NCBI GenBank assembly: GCA_050949645.1
Contig: JBMNGC010000001.1
Coordinates: 3,038,001-3,102,000, forward strand
Origin: RUG369 sp050949645
GTDB lineage: Bacteria; Planctomycetota; Planctomycetia; Pirellulales; Thermoguttaceae
DNA length: 64,000 nucleotides
Direction of reading: 5' to 3'
The position numbers were made by a program, and so were the translations under genes. Below are positions 1 through 8,313 of this stretch, piece after piece. The notes beneath the pieces were generated by a model. It saw only the letters and a program-made list of their open reading frames with translations. It did no database searches and was not told the DNA's origin. Position 1 is the first letter of the stretch; each line of letters opens with the position of its first letter.

Positions 1-106
1 TCAAAGACTTTACAAAGGCAGGACTTAAAAGCATTGTTTTAAGGCTTTCCTGCTCTGCGACAGTCAACTTACCGATAATATCTAATGCGTCTTTGATAGT
101 AGGCAT
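1..106 (-). CDS. N-terminal fragment of an unrecognised protein, cut by the window edge
   Basis: Reading leftward, an ATG at 104-106 opens a frame beginning MPTIKDALDIIGKLTVAEQE that stays open for 35 codons to the edge. A full GGAGGT ribosome binding site lies at 115-120, 8 bases before the start, and a good promoter lies further upstream (146-174). The codons are AT-rich (AAA, TTA, ATT, ACA), unlike the GAC/GCG-rich genes that follow, and such a complete Shine-Dalgarno is rare in this window. This suggests an acquired gene or the end of a mobile element. The 35 visible residues are too few to name a family. Confidence 0.6.
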   Translation of the reverse strand, partial: MPTIKDALDIIGKLTVAEQESLKTMLLSPAFVKSL

Positions 107-145
107 ATCCAATTACCTCCTTCGGTGGTACTGTTTCTTACTATT

Positions 146-174
146 ATTATACGCTATTTCTCGTCAAAAATCAA
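146..174 (-). promoter_or_regulatory. Promoter for the left-edge gene
   Basis: On the minus strand TTGATT (174..169), a 17-base spacer and a perfect TATAAT (151..146) precede the partial gene by about 40 bases. Confidence 0.6.
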
Positions 175-458
175 CCATTTGTTGTGACAGAGCCAAAATT
201 TAAAATAGCGCCGCGTTTTAAGAGCATTTTTTGGCGCTGAATATTTCATCGAGCAGGGTGCGACACGCCATATTTTTCATGAGCGCCGCGGCGGTCTTTC
301 TCCGCGTCGTGGCGCCGGGAGGGACGTCCGAGACTTCTTTTACGGTTTGCGAATCTAGACGTCTCCGTCCTGCTTGTTAGACTCCGTCAATCTGGTATTA
401 TTTTACGAACGAAGCCGGGCGCTTCGCCTTTAAAGTCAAATCTGAGGGAGAGTTTCTC
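175..458. other. Intergenic stretch between divergent genes
   Basis: Together with 107-174 this is the gap between the left-edge gene and the TPR gene. Beyond the two divergent promoters I see no convincing open frame, RNA gene or repeat. The AT-rich part (about 130-240) grades into GC-rich sequence near 280, which may mark an insertion boundary. Confidence 0.4.
374..401 (+). promoter_or_regulatory. Possible promoter for the TPR gene
   Basis: TTGTTA (374-379), a 16-base spacer and TATTAT (396-401), about 57 bases before the ATG at 459. Both hexamers are imperfect. Confidence 0.4.
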
Positions 459-2018
459 ATGACATATACGATCATTCAGACGCTTTTGGACGCAATGACC
501 TCGCCGATCCTTTGGAGCGTCGCGCTATGTTGCGGCGCGCTCATTATTGCTAACGCCGGCCTCAACGACGAGAGCGAGGATTATGAGGATTTGGAAGACG
601 ATTTCCAGTTTACCCGCGCCGACCTGGAGGAATATCGCGAGTTTATCGAAACGACGAACCGGCTCATAACGGAGAAGACCGAAGAACTTGACGCCGGCGC
701 CGATCCCAAGACGACCCTTCCTGAACTCGTTTCGCTCTATCTTTCTCGCGCCGCGCGCTATCATGAAGAGGGCGAGTTTGAGCCTGCCGTCGACGACTAT
801 GCCGCCGCGTTCGCGCGATATGCCGAATATGTCGACCTTTTTGACGAGTCGCTCGAGCTGCTCAAAATTGTCGCGGCGGGTCGCCTGAATTACGGGATCT
901 TGCTCAATGACGCCGGCGAACTTAGCGACGCCGACGAAGAATACGCTCGCGCGGAGCAGGCGACTCAGAAACTCGCCGACTTTGGCGACCGCGACGCGAA
1001 GATCGATCTTGTCGGGACACGTCTCAACCGCGCGTCGATCGCATTCGATCTTGGCGACCATACCGGCAGCATCGAATCGCTCGACGACGTCGCTGAGGAA
1101 TTCCGTAAAATCATCGACGACCCAGAGACCATTGGTACCGAAGCGCTCTTCTACCTCGCGAAAACATGCTTCACCAAAGCTAGCCTACTGCGCTCGATTC
1201 TTGACGTGAACGACCTCGACAGTCCCGACGCTCTTGAGGCGAGCGCCGCGCTGAAGGAGGCGATCGACGTCTATCGTCGACTCATCGCGGGAGGCGAAAC
1301 TCAATACCGTCGCGATCTTGCCGACGCGCTCGTCCTCGGCGTGTCGTCGACGCCGACGCGTAGCAAGGAGGAACTCGTCGCCGCGTCCGACGCGCTCGCG
1401 GAAGCGTGCAACGCGTATCATCAGGTCATCACATACGGCGAGCACGACGCTTGCGTCGACCTCTTCGACGCGAGTCTGCAACGCGCCAAAATTCTTATGC
1501 GACTTGAGCTCTTTGACGACGCGCTCGCGCTCTATACGACCGTGGTCGAATCCTTCAAAAGCTTTGGCGATACGGACGAGCTGCCTCTCGTCGAGGGACT
1601 CGCGACCGCCTACCTGAATCGCGCTAAGTTGCGCAAAGGTTCCGTCAAGCCCAACGTTCTCGTCGCCGATCTTACCGAGGCGATCAGACTTCAGAGCGCG
1701 GTCGCCAGGTCGCTCATCAAATCGCTCGGAGGGAGTGACTGCGACGACTGCTGCTGCGAGCATGAACATGAGCATTTGAGCGAGACGGCGCGAAATTTCC
1801 TAATGGAGCGTTGGGCTTTCGAGAACTTTAGGAATTTGATGGAGTGCTATTACGAGCGCATTAACGCGCGTCTTGAAGAGAGGGACACCGTCAACGCGGC
1901 GGCCGACTGTCTTGCGGCGGAAGACGCCGCGAGGGCGTATCGATCCGTCTTGCGCGAGGGCGAGTCGTTCGACGAAGAGACGCTCGACGCGATTAGGCGC
2001 GTTCGCAGAAATCTGTGA
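459..2018 (+). CDS. Membrane-anchored tetratricopeptide-repeat protein with a Cys/His cluster
   Basis: A 519-residue protein. Residues about 14-33 form one hydrophobic segment (signal anchor), followed by an acidic stretch and then amphipathic helix pairs typical of TPRs (for example a YHEEGEFEPAVDDYAAAF-like repeat near 100). The repeats probably give a protein-binding scaffold facing the cytoplasm or periplasm; the partner is unknown. Around residues 427-440 lies CDDCCCEHEHEH, a dense Cys/His cluster that could bind metal. The ATG at 459 is preceded by GAGGGAG with suitable spacing. It converges on the exbD operon, whose genes also include TPR proteins, so a shared role is possible but unproven. 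Confidence 0.75.
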   Translation: MTYTIIQTLLDAMTSPILWSVALCCGALIIANAGLNDESEDYEDLEDDFQFTRADLEEYREFIETTNRLITEKTEELDAGADPKTTLPELVSLYLSRAARYHEEGEFEPAVDDYAAAFARYAEYVDLFDESLELLKIVAAGRLNYGILLNDAGELSDADEEYARAEQATQKLADFGDRDAKIDLVGTRLNRASIAFDLGDHTGSIESLDDVAEEFRKIIDDPETIGTEALFYLAKTCFTKASLLRSILDVNDLDSPDALEASAALKEAIDVYRRLIAGGETQYRRDLADALVLGVSSTPTRSKEELVAASDALAEACNAYHQVITYGEHDACVDLFDASLQRAKILMRLELFDDALALYTTVVESFKSFGDTDELPLVEGLATAYLNRAKLRKGSVKPNVLVADLTEAIRLQSAVARSLIKSLGGSDCDDCCCEHEHEHLSETARNFLMERWAFENFRNLMECYYERINARLEERDTVNAAADCLAAEDAARAYRSVLREGESFDEETLDAIRRVRRNL

Positions 2019-2045
2019 CGTCCCATAGCATATATATAGATAAAC

Positions 2046-2077
2046 AAAGCCCGAGATTTCAAGGAATCCCGGGCTTT
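2046..2077. terminator. Bidirectional intrinsic terminator
   Basis: AAAGCCCG (2046-2053) pairs with CGGGCTTT (2070-2077), and the intervening bases extend the stem through GATT/AATC. U-rich tails follow on both strands. It sits between convergent genes and can serve both the TPR gene and the exbB-exbD operon. Confidence 0.8.
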
Positions 2078-2099
2078 ATTTATGTTATAGCGGCCTTGG

Positions 2100-2567
2100 C
2101 TATTCTCGCACCTGTCGAGCGCGGAGCACAAAATTATCGGCGCCTCGATCCTGACAGACGGAGATCGCCTTCTGGATGAACCCGACGTTAACGTTTCCGT
2201 CTCCTCGGATAATAATCGTTACGTCTTTCGGGTCGACGCGCCGTAAGGTATGGAGGACGTCGAGCTCGCGTCTGATCGCTTCGCTGAGCGAGCTTGCTCG
2301 CAATTCGTTCCCTTCAATTCCGTATCTCCTGGCGCCGAGCAGAATCGTTCTGTCGGCGAGGACCTGAAGGGTGATCATCTCCGGCGGCGCCGCGTCGGGC
2401 GGTTGCGCCAGTTCGCTCTTGGGGAGCCTGACCTCTTCGTTTTGCTCCGCCTGTGAGAAGTTCATGACGAGGGTAAAGAAGGAGATCAGCAGAAAGACGA
2501 CGTCGATCATCGGCGTCATGTTTGGTTCAGCAGACGTAAGTCTCCCGACGTTTCGTTTCTTTCTCAT
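2100..2567 (-). CDS. exbD: ExbD/TolR-family biopolymer transport protein
   Basis: A 155-residue ExbD/TolR-type protein: short basic N-terminus, NMTPMIDVVFLLISFF transmembrane helix with the family's proton-relay aspartate at D22, then a periplasmic domain ending FVLRARQ. With ExbB it forms the inner-membrane motor that uses proton motive force to energise an outer-membrane or cell-wall partner. The start is 9 bases after the exbB stop, with AGGGG in the gap, so the two are transcribed and probably translated together. It is the last gene of the TPR-TPR-exbB-exbD operon. No TonB or TolA is present nearby, so the energised partner is not known. Confidence 0.9.
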   Translation of the reverse strand: MRKKRNVGRLTSAEPNMTPMIDVVFLLISFFTLVMNFSQAEQNEEVRLPKSELAQPPDAAPPEMITLQVLADRTILLGARRYGIEGNELRASSLSEAIRRELDVLHTLRRVDPKDVTIIIRGDGNVNVGFIQKAISVCQDRGADNFVLRARQVRE

Positions 2568-2576
2568 GCCGAACCC

Positions 2577-3446
2577 CTATCGTCCCGACTTGACTTCGGA
2601 GAATCGCCCCATGAAGGAATCGCTGATAACGGCGACGTCGAGGACGTATCGCGCCAGACGGTTCTTGAGAATATCGAACGCGGCGAGCGCGGGCAACGCG
2701 ATCGCGAGTCCAACTCCCGTCGTAAAGAGCGCCGTTGCGATTCCTTCGGCGAGCTTCTGGGGCGAGGGCGCCGCGCCGCCGGTCGCGATCGCCTGGAAGG
2801 ACGCGATCATTCCGATGACCGTTCCGAAAAGCCCGATCATCGGCGAAAGGTTGCCAATGAGCGCGAGATATCCGAGTTGATGTTCAAGGCGCATCGTTTC
2901 TTCCTGTTCGACGTCCTCCATCGCCTGCGTCGCTTTTTCGAAGCCCGAGGGCATCCGCGCAAGGCCCGTCGCGAGGACGCGACCGAGAAGCGATTCGTCC
3001 TCTTTGGCGAACTCATACGCCTCCTGGAACTTATTTTCGTCAAGGAGTCGTCCGAAACCTGCCGCGAGCTCCTCCGGCGCGATCGAATGACGCCGCAACG
3101 CAACGATGTTAATGACGATCAGCGCGACCATCGTGATCGAGAGGAGCAAGAAGACGATCGAGAAGAACCAGCCGAGGGAGCGGAACATCCAGACGAGGTA
3201 GTTGTCAGTTTGCGTGGTCTCGGCGGTCGTGTCGGCGCTCGCTTCAGCGGCAGGTGCGGGCACGTCGGGCGCCGCCGCGACCGGCTCTTCATCGTCGGCG
3301 CCGAAGTCGAATTCCTGAGCGCGCGCGGTCGCAGAGAAACAGAAGATCGCGAGGCACGCCGCCGCGAGCGCGAGAAGACCGCGTCGCCGCGTCGCCGAGT
3401 TTAACGCGCGGTTTCTACACTGGAAAAAACGTTCTGAAAGGGACAT
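2577..3446 (-). CDS. exbB: MotA/TolQ/ExbB proton-channel family protein
   Basis: 289 residues. An N-terminal signal-like segment (GLLALAAACLAIFCFSATARA, about 23-43) and a negatively charged linker precede the channel domain. Three helices are visible: WFFSIVFLLLSITMVALIVI (about 93-112), one starting at GYLALIGNLSPMIGLFGTVIGMIA, and one at ATGVGLAIALPALAAF. The second contains the family signature of small residues lining the channel. The ATG at 3446 has GAGGTG upstream. The extended, exported N-terminus is common in planctomycete ExbB proteins. It lies 96 bases after a TPR gene and directly before exbD. Confidence 0.9.
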   Translation of the reverse strand: MSLSERFFQCRNRALNSATRRRGLLALAAACLAIFCFSATARAQEFDFGADDEEPVAAAPDVPAPAAEASADTTAETTQTDNYLVWMFRSLGWFFSIVFLLLSITMVALIVINIVALRRHSIAPEELAAGFGRLLDENKFQEAYEFAKEDESLLGRVLATGLARMPSGFEKATQAMEDVEQEETMRLEHQLGYLALIGNLSPMIGLFGTVIGMIASFQAIATGGAAPSPQKLAEGIATALFTTGVGLAIALPALAAFDILKNRLARYVLDVAVISDSFMGRFSEVKSGR

Positions 3447-3542
3447 GTTGCACCTCTATGTTACGGCAGTATGCGTCGCAGGACGCAACCGGTCGCGTTC
3501 TCGTCTGCGAACCGGAATGGAATTTCAATGAAACGCGCGGCG

Positions 3543-4709
3543 TTACCGGACGTCGACGTTAAAGCGTTCGCGGAGCCTTTCGATCGTTTCCCGAGCGCGA
3601 TCTTCTCGCCCGAGCTTTCGCCACTGTCCCACGAGCGCCTTGAGCGCGGCGACACGTTCCGTCCGCGCGGCAGGATAGAGCAGATCGATATGCAAATAGG
3701 CGACGACCGCCTCCTGCGGACGATTGGCGTCCGCGAGGACGTCGCCGAGCGCGTTATAAATCTTGGCGCGACGCAACGTCGAATCGTTGGGCGTTACGGA
3801 GAGGAGCTCGTTGAGCAGCTCCGTCGCCTCCTCCGTTCGACCCTGACGCGCCGTCGTTCGCGCGAGTCCAATCGTCGCTTCCGCATATTCGACGTCGAAT
3901 TCGCTGTGCTGCGCGACCTCGTTGAAGAGCGTTTCGGCGTCGTCGAGTTCGTCGGCCGCGAGCGCGACCGTGGCGAGTCCGAGTTTGCCGCGCGCTCTGA
4001 CGATCTCCGAGTTGGCGCGCTCGAGCGTGGAGTATGCCTCTCGCGCGTTATCAAGGTTCCTCTGGCGGCGAGCGCTTTGCGTCTGCAAGTTGCTCATCGC
4101 GTAGAGCGCGTCGCCGAGGAGACGTCGACCCTCGTAATATCGGTAACTATCCGGATGTTCTTTGCAAAACTCGTTCATCGCGGTTCCGCCTTCGCTGAAG
4201 GTCCCCGCGTCGGCGAGCGCGAGCTGGAGCGACGCATACGCTCTGTACCAATCGATTTCTGCGGCGACGAGCGGATACTGCTGCGGATCGGCGTCTTCAG
4301 GTTTGATATCGTCGAGCTTCTCGAGCGCCTCTTCGTAATTTCCCACCTCCGTCTCAACGCGAGCTGCGGCGAGATTGATTGGAGCGCCCTGGAGGAGAAT
4401 CCAGAGGACGCGCTCGGAGGGGATCGGGTTTTCCGCGAGTGCGTTCTGGTCCTTCATTTCAAGCTCGATTCCGTCGGGCGACACGGCGACAATCACGCCC
4501 TCGACAGAGCGTTCTTCGTAGGCGCCCGTCTCCGTCTTGACGAGATAACGAACGAGGTCGTCGGCGTTGCACGCGGCGGATGCGAAGAACGCGACTGCAA
4601 GCGCGACCGCGCAGGGGAACGCCTGCGCGCTGACCGAGCGCAGGACGGTTTTAACGACGCCGAATACAGAATATCGTTTGATCATTTTGAATGGTCCTCG
4701 ATCTTTCAT
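3543..4709 (-). CDS. Secreted TPR protein of the ExbBD operon
   Basis: 388 residues. A signal peptide ends near residue 48 (ALAVAFFASAACNA). A small beta-rich region follows (VEGVIVAVSPDGIELEMKD), then TPR-like helix pairs (GNYEEALEKLDDI, RQGRTEEATELLNEL, NRPQEAVVAYLHIDLLYP). It is probably a periplasmic scaffold. The ATG overlaps the upstream stop by 4 bases (ATGA, 4706-4709), which supports this start and translational coupling; an internal ATG at 4685 would also give a good signal peptide. The order TPR-TPR-exbB-exbD suggests these proteins link the proton motor to the envelope. I do not recognise a named family. Confidence 0.75.
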   Translation of the reverse strand: MKDRGPFKMIKRYSVFGVVKTVLRSVSAQAFPCAVALAVAFFASAACNADDLVRYLVKTETGAYEERSVEGVIVAVSPDGIELEMKDQNALAENPIPSERVLWILLQGAPINLAAARVETEVGNYEEALEKLDDIKPEDADPQQYPLVAAEIDWYRAYASLQLALADAGTFSEGGTAMNEFCKEHPDSYRYYEGRRLLGDALYAMSNLQTQSARRQRNLDNAREAYSTLERANSEIVRARGKLGLATVALAADELDDAETLFNEVAQHSEFDVEYAEATIGLARTTARQGRTEEATELLNELLSVTPNDSTLRRAKIYNALGDVLADANRPQEAVVAYLHIDLLYPAARTERVAALKALVGQWRKLGREDRARETIERLRERFNVDVR

Positions 4710-7700
4710 TTTCCAGCGGAGTCTTTTAAACCGACGGGCTCTGCGACGCCTCGCAGTCTCTGGAAAGCTCGATAGGCGTCGTTAAAAATTTTGGTCGATT
4801 CCGGACCGTTGAAGCCGGGATGCATCTGCCAAAAACGTAGGACTTCGTCTTCCGCAGCCTGCGCCTGTCGCTTCTTTTCGACGGGATCGCCGATGCTCCG
4901 AACGTACTTATACCGGGTCCACACCTTTTCTTTGCACGCGTCGAAATAGAGAGTCCTGAAGCGTTCGCCCTTGTCAATCGAGGGCGCGAGGCGGCGCATG
5001 AGGCCGTTCCAGCCCCAGACGAGTCGTTTCGTCGGGTCGGTCGGCGTATCGCCGGCGATCGCTTTCGTATAGTATCGCGGGTCGACGTCGCCCCACGCTC
5101 CAAGGAGCGTCGCGGTCTCCCACTGCGCTTCGACGCTCAACGGCGAGGACTCGAGGAGCATGACCAGGTTCTTATAGGCGGTCTGGTATTTACCCTCGTA
5201 GCGCATAATTTCGCAGACCTTAAGGAGGACGGCGAGACTCGCGTCAGGGGAGGGCGCAAAGTTGGGGTCGGCGTTGATATTGTCGACGAGTTTTTTGCAG
5301 ATCTGCCGCGCTTTCGCAAAGGATGGCGCCGATTCGGGGGTCGCGCGACCGTTCTTATCAAGAAAGCCTTTCCCAATAGCGAGATAGGATTCCGCGATCC
5401 ACCGAAGCGACGCGTAGCTGTTACCCTCCTCGCGGTCGGCGACTTTGTCGAGGAACGTCTCAAAGACCTTCGAGGCGTTGGCGAGTTCCTCGCGTTTCGA
5501 ATCGTCGCCGGCGTCCGCCTGTTTCTTGAGCGCGACGACGCGTTCTTCAAAGCGTTTTCCGATCGCGAGATAAACGCGCGTTAGCTTTGCGGAGGAGTTC
5601 TCGCCGTCCTCCGAATTTTCGACGATCGAGTCGAGCCGCGCCATCGTTTTGACGGCGTCGTCGGCGCGGTCCGGATTATTCGCGGCGACGCGCAATTCGA
5701 GCGCAAGGACCGCGACCTTAAAGGAATCGTCGACGAAGGGGAGAGGTTCCGCGTCAGGCTGCGAGACGCGGTCAACGACCGCTAGCGCGCCAATCTTCGG
5801 ATGCGTGAGCCATTTTTCAGCGTTCGCAAAGTCGCCCTGCTGCGCGTACGTTTGAGCGAGGAGATACGTGGAGAAGATCAGGAACCAGTCGTCTTCTGCG
5901 ACGCCTTCATCGCTCGTTATCTGGCGTTCGAGCCCGGCGAGGAGCGATTGACACGCGAGTTCGAGAACGGCGTCCGGTTCGACGAGGTCGCTCGCTTCAT
6001 AGCCTCCGTCTTCATCCTCTTCGACGTTGGCGGTTCGTTCGGAGGTCAATCGAATCCAGAGCGACCACATCAACTGTCCAAGCTTGAGTTCCGCGTGCGC
6101 TCTTCGCGGCGAGTCGTCCGGGATTTTTGCAAGCGCGTCGGTTGCGCCGATGACGTCGCCGCTTTCGGCGGCGACGTCAAGCTGGGCGACGATCGCTTCC
6201 TGCGCAATCGGGGAACTTTCGTCTTCGCCCCAGCGCTCGTAAGTGAAGGCGAGATATTCCATAACGCGCTTATCGAGAGCGTCGATTTCGTCGCTACCAG
6301 ATTTTTTGGCGTTCGCGTGGATCGTCTGGAGCGATCGAAGGGCGACGATCGCGCCTTGCGCGGCGTCTTCAAAGTCGTCGATTCGCGCGACGGCGTCTGC
6401 CGCCACGAAGGCGTTTTCATAGCGTTCCGTCATGAATTCGACGACAGCGAGGCGCAGCGTGAGATTCGCGCGTTCCTCGAGCGTCGCGACGACGGTTTCC
6501 TCGGGAAGCCTGCCGCGCCGGTCGGGTCGCAACTCCTTGGCGCTGAAATCGATCGCCGTTCGGAGCGCCTCGCGAGCGTTGCGCGCGGCGAGGTCGAGCT
6601 CGAGTTTCGCCTCGTCTTGGACTTCAGGGTCCGCGGTGAGATAACTCATGCGCTTTTCGGAGAAGACGGCAGCGGCGCGCGTCGCGATATCGGCGGCAGA
6701 ATTGAAGTCCGTCGCTTTCTGGGTAAATGAATATTTCGCGATATCGATTCCCTCGAAGATCTCGTCCTTCAGGAGTTCCTGAGCGTTGAGCGCGTCTTCG
6801 GTGCGCCCGGAACCGACGACGCTGAGCGTTCTGAGCGCCGCCGTTACGATCGTCGAGTTCCGACTCCTCTCGCTGACGTTCAAAATTTTGTACGCCGGGT
6901 CGTCCGCGTCGACAAAGGTCTTATGGCCCGCCGCCGCGAAACTGTTGAAATCGGACCGACGGAGCTTTTCGAGGCGAACGAGCGCCTTGCCTGACAGATA
7001 GTAGATCCGTCGTCCCTCCGCGCTCTGGTAATAGAGGTCGGGAAGTTTCGCGCCGTCCGACCATTCAAGGAATTTCTGGACGAGCTCCATGAGTAGCGCG
7101 GGGTCGTTTCTTGAGTCGACGATCTCGGCAAAGAGGGCGAGGGAGCGCGTCTTAAGGGAATAGAAGGTTTCTTCGAAGGGCAGGACGCCGATTTCGGAAA
7201 GAATTTCGAGCGCCTTATCGTCGTCGTCGAGCTCATGCGCGATGACGGCCTCGGCAAAGCGCGCCTGATACGCGCCGACGAACTGCTGGTAAGTCGTGAA
7301 AATCCGATTGAAAGACTCCGCGGCGGCGGTCAGGCCCGACTTATATGCTTCGGAATCCTTTGGATAGACGCGCGCAATCTGCGCGATCGTGTCGGCGTTG
7401 CGGATATCGAGATCGAGGAAATGCGCCTGGGCGGCGCGGAGTTCGTTCAGTTGCGCGGAGGGGGCGTTTTGAAGCGATTGGACGCGCTCTCTTGCGAGCT
7501 TAATCGCGTCGCTGAATTTCGTTTTCGCGTCGGAGTAATATTTACGCGCGAGCGCGAGTTTCTCTTCGCGGACCGTCTCCTGGACGCCTTTGCGATTCGC
7601 TTCGTCAAAGAGTCGCGCGCCGCGGGACGCGGCGATTCGCGCGAGCCCCGAGGTCGCCTCGAGCGCGGAGGGACCGTCGGGGTGGGAGGAGAGGTAGTTT

Positions 7701-8026
7701 TCAAACGCGTCCGACGCCTGATTCAGGAGCGACTCGCGTCGCGTTCCGCTCACGCCGATCGCTTCGTCGAACGCGGCGGCGCCGATACGGTAGTCAAGTT
7801 CCGCGTCGAGCTCGGGGGGCGCCTGGCCCTCGTCCTGAAGCTGCTTGAGATAGACGAGCGCGACGTCGTTATATCCTCGCGCTTTAAGAGCGTCGAGAAA
7901 GGCGGACCAATCTTCAGCGGCGTATCCGGGACGGACGACGCATGCGAGCGCAACGAGCGTTATAGCGCAGAGGCGGCGCAGCGACGCCAAACGCGGCGCA
8001 ACGGAGGAACGATCTGAACGCGGCAT
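4706..8026 (-). CDS. Large secreted TPR/helical-repeat protein, first gene of the ExbBD operon
   Basis: About 1,106 residues. I place the start at the ATG at 8024-8026; a TTG four codons earlier also lies in frame. A signal peptide (ALACVVRPGYAAEDW) is followed by almost entirely helical, acidic sequence with scattered TPR-like units (YDVALVYLKQLQDEG-like near the N-terminus, KWLTHPK and KYQTAYKNLVMLLE near the C-terminus). No catalytic motif is visible. It is probably periplasmic and may be the structural partner of the ExbB/ExbD motor encoded downstream. A promoter lies 54 bases upstream. Confidence 0.75.
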   Translation of the reverse strand: MPRSDRSSVAPRLASLRRLCAITLVALACVVRPGYAAEDWSAFLDALKARGYNDVALVYLKQLQDEGQAPPELDAELDYRIGAAAFDEAIGVSGTRRESLLNQASDAFENYLSSHPDGPSALEATSGLARIAASRGARLFDEANRKGVQETVREEKLALARKYYSDAKTKFSDAIKLARERVQSLQNAPSAQLNELRAAQAHFLDLDIRNADTIAQIARVYPKDSEAYKSGLTAAAESFNRIFTTYQQFVGAYQARFAEAVIAHELDDDDKALEILSEIGVLPFEETFYSLKTRSLALFAEIVDSRNDPALLMELVQKFLEWSDGAKLPDLYYQSAEGRRIYYLSGKALVRLEKLRRSDFNSFAAAGHKTFVDADDPAYKILNVSERSRNSTIVTAALRTLSVVGSGRTEDALNAQELLKDEIFEGIDIAKYSFTQKATDFNSAADIATRAAAVFSEKRMSYLTADPEVQDEAKLELDLAARNAREALRTAIDFSAKELRPDRRGRLPEETVVATLEERANLTLRLAVVEFMTERYENAFVAADAVARIDDFEDAAQGAIVALRSLQTIHANAKKSGSDEIDALDKRVMEYLAFTYERWGEDESSPIAQEAIVAQLDVAAESGDVIGATDALAKIPDDSPRRAHAELKLGQLMWSLWIRLTSERTANVEEDEDGGYEASDLVEPDAVLELACQSLLAGLERQITSDEGVAEDDWFLIFSTYLLAQTYAQQGDFANAEKWLTHPKIGALAVVDRVSQPDAEPLPFVDDSFKVAVLALELRVAANNPDRADDAVKTMARLDSIVENSEDGENSSAKLTRVYLAIGKRFEERVVALKKQADAGDDSKREELANASKVFETFLDKVADREEGNSYASLRWIAESYLAIGKGFLDKNGRATPESAPSFAKARQICKKLVDNINADPNFAPSPDASLAVLLKVCEIMRYEGKYQTAYKNLVMLLESSPLSVEAQWETATLLGAWGDVDPRYYTKAIAGDTPTDPTKRLVWGWNGLMRRLAPSIDKGERFRTLYFDACKEKVWTRYKYVRSIGDPVEKKRQAQAAEDEVLRFWQMHPGFNGPESTKIFNDAYRAFQRLRGVAEPVGLKDSAGK

Positions 8027-8079
8027 AGGAACTCTCAAGTACTGGGGTATTCGCTTCAGCCCCGTAAAGGGCCCGGTCT

Positions 8080-8108
8080 ATCATAACCAGAATCGTCCGA
8101 AAAATCAA
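8080..8108 (-). promoter_or_regulatory. Promoter of the TPR-exbB-exbD operon
   Basis: Minus strand TTGATT (8108..8103), a 17-base spacer and TATGAT (8085..8080), about 54 bases before the ATG at 8026. Confidence 0.65.
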
Positions 8109-8206
8109 TTGATTTCACCGAATTATTGGGCTGCGATTCTTAAGAAGTTTGCTCCAAAGCGAGATTGTCAACCATGCTCGTTCCTCCGTCGATTTCTCGC
8201 GACGGA

Positions 8207-8236
8207 TTGACGTACGTCGTTCCGGTCTGATATAAT
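8207..8236 (+). promoter_or_regulatory. Strong sigma-70-type promoter with extended -10
   Basis: TTGACG (8207-8212), an 18-base spacer and TATAAT (8231-8236) preceded by TGA, giving an extended -10. The predicted start near 8243 lies before the membrane protein starting at 8314. An upstream in-frame TTG at 8248 would leave almost no leader. Confidence 0.75.
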
Positions 8237-8313
8237 CCTGTCGCGCGTTGAACGGAGCGGTTCCGTTCCAACGCGACCATTCCCACGTCTCTGAGACACG
8301 AGAGCCGACGACG

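Noticed and set aside
3471..4775. A 434-codon plus-strand frame opposite the second TPR gene
   Set aside because: Antisense to a gene with signal peptide and translational coupling; composition is Arg/Glu-rich shadow.
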